This document shows positions 1 through 22,000 of a stretch of 64,000 nt of DNA, in pieces; positions within the stretch are counted from its first letter, which is position 1; every line of letters begins with the position of its first letter. The stretch is from NCBI RefSeq assembly GCF_035046505.1, contig NC_089822.1, positions 105,798,807 through 105,862,806 on the forward strand, in the 5' to 3' direction. A program made the translations under genes and the position numbers. Under the pieces are notes generated by a model. It saw only the letters and a list, made by a program, of their open reading frames with translations. It was not told the DNA's origin and searched no databases. This DNA comes from Tiliqua scincoides (Eukaryota > Chordata > Lepidosauria > Squamata > Scincidae).

Positions 1-2
1 AG

Positions 3-11093
<11,091 letters not shown>

Positions 11094-13105
11094 AGCCATA
11101 ACTTCCTCTGGGAGCCCTTCTCAATCGTGTTCCTCATCTTAGTCCTTTTCCTTACCTGTTCATAGAAGAAAGGAGAGAGGGAGAGATCTTTCTCAGAAGA
11201 TTACTTTTATCTATAACATTCCTGCTCAGTTTGGTTTAGCTTTGCTCCATGTGTGTGAGTGTGTGAGTGTGGGAGAGGGTCTGAGCCGAGAATGTAAATT
11301 GAGAATGTAAAGGTTTTGTAAATTCCTGTAAGGTTGAAAATCTCTTCTCTGCCATATTTAACTTTGTAGCTGAATTGCTCTCCTTTTTAAAATCAAATCC
11401 AAGAGAGTAAATACGGTACAACTGTCTTCTGGGAAGAAAAATGCACTCTGTGTACTGATGGCATTTGGGCAGTTGAACCAATTTTTCTACCCAACTGCTA
11501 TGCATTTGAGGTAGTACTATTACTTCAGAGAGAGGATTTATTTATTGTACTTCAATAATGAGCTGCTGTTGCTATCATGAAATATCAAGGTTATATTTAA
11601 AAATTTTTTGCTGTAGTACTTCAGCATTTACCGCCCTATTTCAGCACATGTGCTGAAAATCTGTAGAATTTGGAATTGCTGGGTGCCCAGAAGCACCCAA
11701 TGGGCTCACCTCTGAGGAAATAGTTTCCTAATTAAAAATATATATATATATGGGATTTCACTTGTCACTCAGAGCTGTGGTTGCTTCCAACTAACTGTAG
11801 GAAGAATTCTATCCTCTCTTCTCCCCCTTTATATAAAGTTGGGCACATATATATGTGCCACCTGTCTTTTTTCCTTTTCCCACATGCAGTGCATGACAAA
11901 CTGTGGACCAGGCAGCCAGATCCCTCTTCTACCTCTAACAATGTTTACTTTCTAGCACAGTTCTTAAGCTTATTGGATTAAAACTTGAGAACCACAAACT
12001 GTTCAGTTGTTCAGAAGTTAGTTATAATATGTTTGCCCTTTTGGATAGCTAGACAGGAATTCTTGAGTGTTCCGTATCCTTATTGCTTATGCCCAAAGCT
12101 TTCCTTTTGCAAAACTGGTAATTGTGGAATTGCATGTCCTACTTTTTTTTGCCCGTGACTAAGGAAGGTACATCTTCCTTAATCACCTTCCAGTGTCCAA
12201 GATTATGTTCTTACCTGATGCTGTTCCTGATGTTTGTTTCATCACAAAATTCAATATAAGAGAACCTTTAGTTTTTTTGCTTTTTCATGAAACATCTGCA
12301 AACCAGTGTTTACTGCTACAAAACAAAACAACCTAGCAAGCAGCTGCTAACAAGCCCTTCTGGAGTGTCTTGCAGAATTAGGAATACTTTTTTTGTGTAG
12401 CCAAAAGCACAGGTGTCCATCGGGATTGTGGAATAGTTATGATTGCAAGCTGCATTTGTAGTTTATGTAACGGCTAAAACAGTCTACACCACCAAATAAG
12501 AGAATTTAATGCTTTTGCAGTTGGGTTACTTTAGTTGTAGACTGATGACACTAACAGTTTCTGATGTGACACCAGAGCAGCGTAGGCCTAGAGTCCAACA
12601 GAAACATTTAGTGTTTTCAAAAAAAAAAACCACAAAGCTCTTTTTTCCTCCATTTAAATGCCAGTTAAACTTAAAACTGATCTTAAATTTTCACTGTATA
12701 ACTGATGGTGATGTATTACCCTGTGTTTACAAAGAGTGCTGTACGGATGATCAGTGCAAAACCCTCTTTCTGAAATTCTAATTGACTGTACTGTGTTGTA
12801 GCATTTCATTTCTAGGAAACTCATCTATGTTACTGTAAGAAGGTGTTGTAAAATATTACAAAAGACAGCTATTTATTGTGCTGTACCTAGCTCAGACCAG
12901 CTGAGTTTCAGATTTGTCTCCTAGTTTTGTGTCTGTTTTCAGTATTGAAGCAGCTGATGTTTGCTTTGTTGTTGCAAACTGTTTGGTCCACCAGAAAGCA
13001 GAAGGAATAAGTGATTTGGGAAAAACTTCTGAATAGTATGTTATGTCTGTTGTGCACACTTGTTCAAATCACTAAGAATAAAAACCAGATTTAAAATATA
13101 TTTGA
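11094..13105 (+). other. ATP6V1A: 3' UTR of the V-ATPase A subunit gene with poly(A) signal
   Basis: About 2 kb of AT-rich sequence without repeats follows the TAG stop at 11091-11093. A canonical AATAAA lies at 13077-13082, followed within 30 bases by a TTTGACCTGTTTTTTCC U-rich stretch expected downstream of cleavage. The transcript probably ends near 13,100. The length fits the long 3' UTR known for the mammalian gene. Short runs include (TA)n around 11740-11751. Confidence 0.7.
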
Positions 13106-13789
13106 CCTGTTTTTTCCTTGAGCAAGAAAGGTTTCTGACTTTTCAGCTAATGCACTGAGCTTCTAGTCTGCTACTGTTGAAGCTTTTAGGGGCTTAATTT
13201 TCTTTAAGAGCTCTAATCACCTTTTCTTCAATGAAAAAAAATGCCTCCAGTCCATTTTGTTGTGACCTTTAAAAAATTTGAGGGGGGGGGGCTGATACTG
13301 CTTTGAAATGGAGGTTTATACTTTTAGCCCCAAACATTTTTACTTTTAAAGCTAGCTGATTAATAGGTGAGCCTCAGGAGCTGAAAAAGCTCCCATGTTG
13401 AGACTGAAAACAAGACTGGAGGTGAGTCAGAGCATCATCTTGTCAAGAAAGGAATTTGAAATTCTTGAATACCTTTAACTTGGCTGTGGACTTGGTAGTG
13501 ACTTGGTAGGAGATGAAGATGGTCCAAATGTGGTGCTGAAATGATGTAAAGTTTCAAATGACATTGTTAGGCAAAGAGTTGTAGATCATGTAATCCAGTA
13601 CATCTACCAAAGCAAATGAAAGTTTACTGATCCAAAAATAACTCTGTAACAAAGCAGACTATTTTCTTATTCCTTATAATGCCTTAGGTTCAAAGCACTG
13701 ATTTCTAGGATTGCATTTGCTTATCCAAAAACACCTGTTATAAATCCATGCCGACAGGGCTACTACTAGACATTCTGCTGCCTGAAGCT

Positions 13790-14035
13790 AAGCATGAGAA
13801 CGTAGGGCCAGAACAAATGGGTTTTAATTACAAGGAAGACTTCAGTTAAACATTAAGAGCTTCCTGATAGTACAAACTGAAGCAGTGGAACAGGCTGGTA
13901 AACTCCCCATCATTGGAGGTATTTAAGCACAAGGCTGAATAGCCATCAAGCACAGATGCTGAAACTGGCAGACAGCCTGGACTGGCAAAAGACTGGACTC
14001 TGTGTTATAGGTCCCTTCCAACTCTATGATTGTAA
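13790..14035 (+). repeat. CR1 LINE 3' end
   Basis: Typical amniote CR1 3' sequence: AAGACTTCAGTTAAACATTA, then CTCCCCATCATTGGAGGTAT, then the terminal TCCCTTCCAACTCTATGATT. It is 5' truncated with no open frame. Confidence 0.75.
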
Positions 14036-14559
14036 ACAATTTTGGCTACGTTGAGAACAGCAGTTGCCATGTGGATTTGACTGTGTGGAAGGGAGGCGAC
14101 AATGAACCTCTTTAGCCTGATGCCTTTCAATTTTGCTGCCAGCAGTTACCACCTATCTGAATGTGCACACCAAGCTCTGCCTCCCAAGCCTTTTAAGGCA
14201 CCTCATCCAAAAAATTGGATTTTTCTTCTTTCCTGCTAAATGTACAGATCTTGGCAGAGCTGTGATAGCTTCAGCTTTTTACATTTTAGAGCTCAGTCCT
14301 CACCTTCCTTCAAACCCTGGCATTGCAACAATAGCCCCTTTGAAGACCAATGGATACCTCAGGCAGATAGGAATTTCCTTTCAGGTTGCTGATTATCACC
14401 AGAAATACCCTATATATGAGGAAGGTGCAACCTGCATGGGGAACAGTGTGACACTGAGGCTGCATCTGAGACGATTAGAATGAACAGTATCCTACTCTTG
14501 AGCTTAAAAATTCCTATTCTAATGGGGAGTGTACTACTTTGGGGCCATGAGGTAGAAGC

Positions 14560-14911
14560 AGTTGTGTCGTTTGTGGGCCTCACTGGTGAAGCACATGGGG
14601 GCGCGGCGGGAGAGAGAGAGAGTGTGAAACCACTACTGGTCAAAAAATTTTAAACGTTGGTATTTTTAAGTAATACCATCATGTATATCATTCACTGTGT
14701 AATTTCATGCAGAATGCAATGCAACAAACTTTGTTGAGATATATTCTATCAAAAGTTATAGCCAAAAAACCAGCAGGGGCATGGTGATGGTGCATCACCA
14801 CATACACTGTTCAGAGTGTTGCCCCACCCACTACATGGGAGGAGGTCCATCAGGAGGGGGTGACGCAGTGGCCTCCCGCACCAGGTGAAGCAAACCCATG
14901 TGGCGCCACTG
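14560..14911 (+). mobile_element. hAT-type MITE (family C, copy 1)
   Basis: The internal sequence (ACCACTACTGGTCAAAAAA, AATTTCATGCAGAATGCAAT, TATTCTATCAAAAGTTATAG) is shared with the better-defined copy at 45629-45976. The right end is GGCGCCACTG. The left end is degraded. Confidence 0.6.
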
Positions 14912-15137
14912 TGCTACATTGTAGCTTCTGACTTCTTAGTCTGCCACAACCTGATAATTCAGGGGGGACTCTCAAAAGAATCCGAGCAAGTGCATGTGGC
15001 AGAGTCCATAAGTGCAGGAATGTGGAAAAAAAAAAGTTCTTAAAAATGAAACTCCCTGTAGTTGGAAATCTGGCCTGGCTTCAGCCCTGCCTCTAATCTG
15101 TGATGTCGCCTGTGCACTACATTGAGGTTGCCATAAA

Positions 15138-15611
15138 TAGAGGTGTTTATTTCTGGTGAATAAGATAGGATTACAGCCTAAATCAGTGTTTCTCAAATTG
15201 TGGGTCAGGACCCACTAGCTGGGTCGTGAGCCAATTCCAGGTGGGTTCCCAGTCATTTCAATATTTTATTTTTAATATATTAGACTTGGTGCTGGCATGG
15301 TCTGTGACTGCATCTGGGGAAATGTTACAGACCTGTACTTTTAGCAAGCTACTGTGTATATGCTTTTAACAATGATAGTCAATGGGACTTACTCCTGGGT
15401 AAGTGTGGGAAAGATTGCAGCCTAAGATTGTTCAAAATTTCCCTGCTTGATGATGTCACTTCAGGTAATGACATCACTTCTGGTGGATCCTGACAAATCC
15501 TCAAAGTAAAAAGTGGGTCCTGGTAATGAAAGTTTGAGCAACACTGGCCTAAATCTTATTGAACCCAGTGGGCTTGCTTGTGAGTAAAAGAACAGTTTTC
15601 AAACACCTCTA
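15138..15611 (+). mobile_element. Small hAT-type MITE (TAGAGGTG termini) interrupted by a second hAT element
   Basis: The outer element runs from TAGAGGTGTTTA to CAAACACCTCTA and is flanked by the exact 8-bp duplication GCCATAAA (15130-15137 and 15612-15619). Without its insertion it would be about 100 bp, the size of its relatives at 23778-23886 and 47679-47776. The insertion occupies 15184-15546. Confidence 0.88.
15184..15546 (+). mobile_element. hAT-type MITE (family B, copy 2) inserted into the TAGAGGTG element
   Basis: It starts CAGTGTTTCTCAAATTG and ends AAGTTTGAGCAACACTG. It is flanked by the exact duplication GCCTAAAT at 15176-15183 and 15547-15554, both inside the older element. Length is 363 bp, non-coding. 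Confidence 0.92.
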
Positions 15612-15834
15612 GCCATAAAGAACCATTGTCTCAGTTCCCCTCCCTCCCTCAATATGGGATGCTTTGACTCCCAGTCCTGTGGAGAACATTCACAGATTCT
15701 TTATGGTGACTCTAGACCTCTCTTATGTCTATGGCCCAAACGTTTGCTGAGTGGGGGTTTCGCCATAGACGCATAGAGCCGACCCATCATAGGCAATACA
15801 GCAATAGGAAAACGGTAGAGTCACTTAGAGGCTA

Positions 15835-16072
15835 CACTTCCGGTTTAAAAAAACTGGACATAGGACCATAGAGATGCGTACAGGAAGTTGAGACTCTCTA
15901 GCCCTCCCATACGTGAACTCGCCTCCCCTTCCCATATTTGGAATAGAACGGACGGGGGAGGTGTATGTGCGCGTGCTCTCTGTCCAGGGAAGCAGGGAGT
16001 TTGCTGCGCGGAGGAACAGTGTGGCGCGTGCAAGGCTGATGCGGTAGCTGCTTATCCTCCCCCCTCCCCAGG
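15835..16072 (+). promoter_or_regulatory. METTL16: METTL16 promoter and 5' UTR region
   Basis: An ETS/GABP-type motif, ACTTCCGGTTT, lies at 15836-15846, about 230 bp before the start codon. From about 15950 to 16070 the sequence is GC-rich with several CpGs (GCGCGTGC, GCTGCGCGGAGG, GGCGCGTGC), unlike the AT-rich flanks. There is no TATA box, which fits a housekeeping promoter. The transcription start is inferred, not seen. Confidence 0.55.
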
Positions 16073-19000
16073 ATGGCCCTCAACAAATCGATGCACGCGA
16101 GGAACAGGTACAAGGACAAGCCTCCTGACTTCGCTTACCTGGCCTCCAAGTACCCAGAGTTCCAGCAGCACGTCCAGGTGAACCTGTCGGGAAGGGTCAG
16201 GTAGGTCTCAGTACAGGGCAGCCTCTCTGTGTGTGTGTGTGTGTGTGTGGCTGCAGTCCTAGCCACACTTTCCTGGGAGTAGGTCCCACTGAGCACTGTA
16301 GGACTTTCTTCTGAGTAGACATGCTCAGGATTGGGCTCCAAGGCTGCAACCCTTCCACACTTTCCTGGGAGGGAGTCCCATTGAACCCACTATGGAACTT
16401 TCTTCTGAGTAGACCTGCATTGGATTGTGCTCAAGATCCTCAGGCTTCATAGAGCAATGAAGTCCACTCAGTGCACTGTGAAGTTAAAAGCTCGCCTTCC
16501 TGTACGTTGTACAGAGGGAATAGAAGAGCATAAGAAGAGCCCAGCTGGATCAGGCCGAGGGCCCATCTGGTTCAGTTTTCTGTGTCTCACAATGGCCCAC
16601 CAGATGCCTCAGGGGGCACACGCAACAAGAGACCTGCCACATTCTGAGGTAGCCAACTTCTAAAGAAGGTTGCATATACTCATCACAACCTGCCAGCCTT
16701 CTCAGTCACATGCCCCTCCCCACCCCATGTATGCCTTGGGAACATAAGAACAGCCCTGCTGGATCAGGCCAGAGGCCCATCTAGTCCAGCTTCCTGTATC
16801 TCACAGTGGCCCACCAAATGCCCCAGGGAGCACTCAAGACAACAAGAGACCTGCATCCTGGTTCCCCCCCTTGCATCTGGCATTCTGAGGTAGCCTAAAA
16901 CCAGCAGGTTGTACATACCCATCGTGGCTTGTAAGTTGTGATGGGCTTTTTCTCCAGAAATTTGTCCAGTCCCCTTTTAACGACATCCAGGCACCACCAT
17001 CACATCCTGTGGCAAGGAGTTCCACAGACAAATGGCATACTGGGTAAAGAAATATTTTCTTTTGTCTGTTCTCCCAACACTCAATTTTAGTGGATACCCC
17101 CTGGTTCTGGAAGGGAAATGGAGCAGTGAGTTAGCACAGGAAGGAAACTTCCAACCTAATCCTAACCTGTGCTTGAATAGGAAGGCCTGTTTGCCTGCGC
17201 CACATCCAGCACAGGGCCAGAGGTAGCTGTGGCGCAACTTGGGGCAAGGGAATATTTTTCCCCTTACCCCAAGCACTGCCCCAGCCACTGCAATGGGGCT
17301 TCTTGGATTTGCGCCAGCTAAATTGTTGGCACAGATCCGAGCAGCCTAGTGTAATGCTGGGCTGCTTGAGAGGGGTGGTTATAATTTGGCCTAAGTGCCA
17401 GAGGCTGGTCTCACCCCCTTCCCAGGCCAAGTCCACCCACCAGACTGCCTGCTGCCTGCTCTCCCCCTGCCTGAAAATGTCTTCCCGCACCCTCTCCAAC
17501 CCCCTGCACTGCCAGCCCACCACTAGCACAAACTTAGCAGCGCAGGTCAGATCCACCACAGGGAGGTCTGCATACATCCTTGCACCAGCCTCCCTGACTT
17601 GCGCAGTGGCACATTCGCGACACCCAGAAGCTGGTGTGAGAGACTTGCACTGGTTTAAGCACAACTTAGGATTGCACTGTCAGTCTGTTCCATTTCACAT
17701 TAGACCTAGTAGTTAGAATGAAGAATAATCTAATGTTCAAACTGAATGCCTGGACTATGCACATGGGGTTTTTTATATACTGAGGTTTGGATGCACCAGC
17801 AAATGTTTTATCTATTTCCAAGCTTTTCTTCCCTTTTGATATAATTGCATGGCATTTCTTTAAAACAAGTGGGATATGTAACAAAATTTTGTAGTATGTC
17901 CCTACACCTGAAATAAAGCAGTCTTGTTTGGTTGTTCTGGCCAAGGTGCAAAGCTTCCTGATGGGAAGATACCTGTTTTCTGTTAAGATTCCTTGATAAC
18001 TTTCCCTTATGTAGTGCTAGAGATTTGTATTTGAGGCTAGCCACTAGCCCTAAACCTGAGCCTTTTGTTGCTGCAGAACACTTAGGGTGGTTCTGAAAAG
18101 TGGGAAAAGCAAGAGGTGTCCTCTCCTTTTTCCTGAAGCATTCCAGTATAGTGCAAGGAAAGGTGTGTTTAGGTGTCTTCGATGGCTCCACATCAGACCC
18201 CTTTGACATCCGAAGCGGCGTGAAGCAGGGCTGTGTTCTTGCACCAACCTTGTTTGGGATCTTCTTCGCTGTCCTGCTGAAGCAGGCCTTTGGAACTACA
18301 ACAGAAGGCATCTATCTCCGGACCAGATCAGATGGAAAGCTCTTCAACCTCTCCAGACTGAGAGCAAAGTCCAAAGTCCAGCTGAAATGTCTGCGTGACT
18401 TCCTCTTTGCCGACGATGCAGCTATCACTACCCACTCTGCCAAAGATCTCCAGCAGCTCATGGATCGTTTTAGCAAGGCCTGCCAAGATTTTGGACTGAC
18501 AATCAGCCTGAAGAAAACACAGGTCATGGTTCAGGATGTGGACTCACCTCCCTGCATTACAATCTCTGCACACGAACTGGAAGTTGTCCATGACTTTGTG
18601 TGCCTTGGCTCAACGATCTCCGACACTCTTTCTCTCAATGCCGAGCTAAACAAACGCATCAGTAAAGCAGCTACCACGTTTTCCAGACTCACAAAGAGAG
18701 TCTGGTCCAACAAGAAGCTGACGGAACATACCAAGATCCAGGTCTACAGAGCTTGCGTCCTGAGTACACTTCTGTACTGCAGCGAGTCATGGACTCTTCA
18801 CTCACAACAGGAGAGGAAACTGAATGCTTTCCACATGCGCTGCCTCCGACGTATTCTCGGCATCACCTGGCAGGACAAAGTTCCAAACAACACAGTCCTG
18901 GAACGTGCTGGAATCCCTAGCATGTATGCACTACTGAAACAGAGACACCTGCGTTGGCTCGGTCATGTGGTGAGAATGGATGATGGCCGGATCCCAAAGG

Positions 19001-22000
19001 ATCTCCTCTATGGAGAACTCGTGCAAGGAAAGCGCCCTACAGGTAGACCACAGCTGCGATACAAGGACATCTGCAAGAGGGATCTGAAGGCCTTAGGAGT
19101 GGACCTCAACAAGTGGGAAACCCTGGCCTCTGAGCGGCCCGCTTGGAGGCAGGCTGTGCAACATGGCCTTTCCCAGTTTGAAGAGACACTTGGCCAACAG
19201 TCTGAGGCTAAGAGGCAAAGAAGGAAGGCCCATATCCAGGGAGACAGACCAGGGACAGACTGCACTTGCTCCCGGTGTGGAAGGGATTGTCACTCCCGAA
19301 TTGGCCTTTTCAGCCACACTAGACGCTGTGCCAGAACCACCTTTCAGAGCGCGATACCATAGTCTTTCGAGACTGAAGGTTGCCAACTACTACTATGCAC
19401 TCACACCCTGAATATTATAAACCAGGGTCTCCAACCTCATGGAACCTCTGGTTGCTACAAGAATTCCGAGAAGAGATGGCGGTACTTGCCCTGGTGAGCT
19501 ACAGATACACCCAGTGGCAACATGCAATTGCTCACCAGTTTACTATTCCTACTGCTGTCTCCCCACTTTATGCCACTACTGAGTTGCTGTAGCACCAGGC
19601 TTCGTTTTCCTAGTTGTACTTTTCTGTTTCTTTGCCTGAGGGAATGAAAACGAACACTGGAGCTATAACAGCAGGCAGTGGACCCCATTTGGTTTTTCCC
19701 ACTAGAAAAACACAGTGGCTAGACTTTCTCCCAGCAAATGGGGCAGCAGTGATAGCAGCGAGTAAGAAACTGCTATTGTTATTTATGAAACTGAATATAA
19801 CTTACTTTTGGTAGTTTGTTTTTTTTGGCCCTTGTTTGTCAAGAATGCAGGAGTTCTTCAATCTAACAGTGTTTTATGTTTTTTAGTGTTAACTTCAAGG
19901 ATCCAGAAGCTGTGAGAGCCTTGACATGCACACTACTGAAGGAAGACTTTGGACTTCACATCGACATACCATTAGAAAGGCTTATTCCAACTGTTCCCTT
20001 GAGACTTAACTATATTCACTGGGTTGAAGATCTGATTGCTCAGCAAAATGCCCTTGTTAAAGGTTCTGCTATATGGGGAATAGATATAGGTATGCGTCAA
20101 TAGTGTGACTACCTTTCATTGTAAAATTTGTTTGTTTGAACCGGCAAATGGCCCAGAGATGAAAAATATTGTCTAACTGCTACTAGAGTCTGAGACAGAA
20201 CATTGTGGTTCTATCTATATAGTGTCACTGCTTTTTCAAATTAAAAAGGTCTAGGGTAGACATCATTTGTATAAGAACTACTTAACCTGCAATTACATGG
20301 AGCTATACATGTGAGTAAAGTCCATGTAATGTAGTCCATGTAAATATGCATAAGAGAGCCAATTCATATAAATTTAAAAACAATTGCTCTCTTATGATAT
20401 CGGTTTTGCAGTGGTTTCAAGTACAGATAATCTTGCCTGCCTGAAAGGTATTTGTGGAATGGATGCATTTTGTGGTAAATGTTGTAATGTTTTACATATT
20501 CGTGGTTGTTGTGTAATTCGGAAAATATGTGATATATAATCAATCCTTGGTATCTGTACACTCCATTCCCATGGATTCATTTATCTGTGAGAACGAAGAG
20601 TATGTCTTTCCTTGCTCCGTTCGCAGTTTGTTCTCACCTATCTGCGCCATTCTGAAGCCGTGCACAACCATTCTGAAGTGATCCCACCGCCTGCAGTGAC
20701 CATTTTGAAGCCTTGTGGCAACCATTTTGAAGCTGTTCACTGCTGGCATATTAGCTAGCCCCCCTTCTCCCCCATCCCATAGGATCAATGACTCCATAAC
20801 TGGGGAACCACAGATTTAGTATGTGTTGGGGCTTCCTACCCTAGCAGATATCGAGAATTGACTGTATGTATCTTTCTCTGCAGGTGCATTACTGAGTAGC
20901 CTGTTGTTTAACTAGTGTAATTTTTTTTCCTTTTGGGTGTGAACAGGTACTGGTGCATCCTGTATTTACCCATTACTTGGGGCAACTTTGAATGGATGGT
21001 ATTTTATTGCAACAGAAGTGGATGATGTGTGCTTCAGCTATGCCAAGAAAAATGTGGAGCAAAATAATTTATCTGATCTCATAAAAGGTATCCTTTAATC
21101 CATCTTGTCCCACTCCCACACAGCAAATTAGTTTGCCAGCTATTTTACAGGCGAAATCATGCATATGAAGCATAATTTGGAGATCGTGTGTTTGACTGCA
21201 GAGCAAGAGAGAGTTTTTATTAATAGTTAAATTCTTAGCTTATATTTAGTTTATTCTTTAGTAAATATTTAGTTAATTCTTTAGTTTATATTTAGTAAAT
21301 ATTCTTAGTTTATATTTTAATACAAGGAAAATGTTCCTGCAAACTAACAACCCCCAGTCCTCAAACAAAAGAGAAAAACTGTACATTTGCCTAGCAGACA
21401 GCTACAATATTGGAAGAAAAGATTGCAAATGAAGAGGGTCAGTAAAAAGGAACAAGGGGTCAGACATGTGCACCATCAGAGACTAAGGGCCCAGTCCTAA
21501 CCAGCTTTCTGGTTATGTTGCAGCCTCTATGCAGCCCTAAGGTAAGGGAACAAATGTTTGAGCAAAGGTACAGGAACCACAAGCAAGATGCAAAATGGGG
21601 TCTCATCCGTGGTTATTCAGTCTTTCAATCATTATCTGACCAAGCCAGGGCAGTCAATATTAACAACTCTTTTTGCCTTGGTTGTGCTTCAGCATTGGTT
21701 ACTGTAGCAGCAAAAGAGCTACTAAAGTAGAGTATTTGAGCTAATTACTGTTACTACTATTAGAGCTGCAGCACTGAGCAATTACTCCATGACATAAGAA
21801 CATAAGAACATAAGAACAGCCCCACTGGATCAGGCCATAGGCCCATCTAGTCCAGCTTCCTGTATCTCACAGCGGCCCACCAAATGCCCCAGGGAGCACA
21901 ACAGATAACAAGATACCTCATCCTGGTGCTCTCCCCTACATCTGGCATTCTGACTTAACCCATTTCTAAAATCAGGAGGTTGCGCATACACATCATGGCT

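Larger units (their letters stand above)
13106..15830. other. Intergenic region between ATP6V1A and METTL16
   Basis: No gene is visible. It holds a CR1 3' end (13790-14035), a hAT-type MITE (14560-14911) and the nested pair at 15138-15611. The parts at 13110-13790 and 14040-14560 show nothing I recognise. Confidence 0.6.

Noticed and set aside
17131-17716. Open frames of 177 (minus) and 137 (plus) codons
   Set aside because: They lie in a GC-rich non-autonomous DNA transposon and resemble no known protein.
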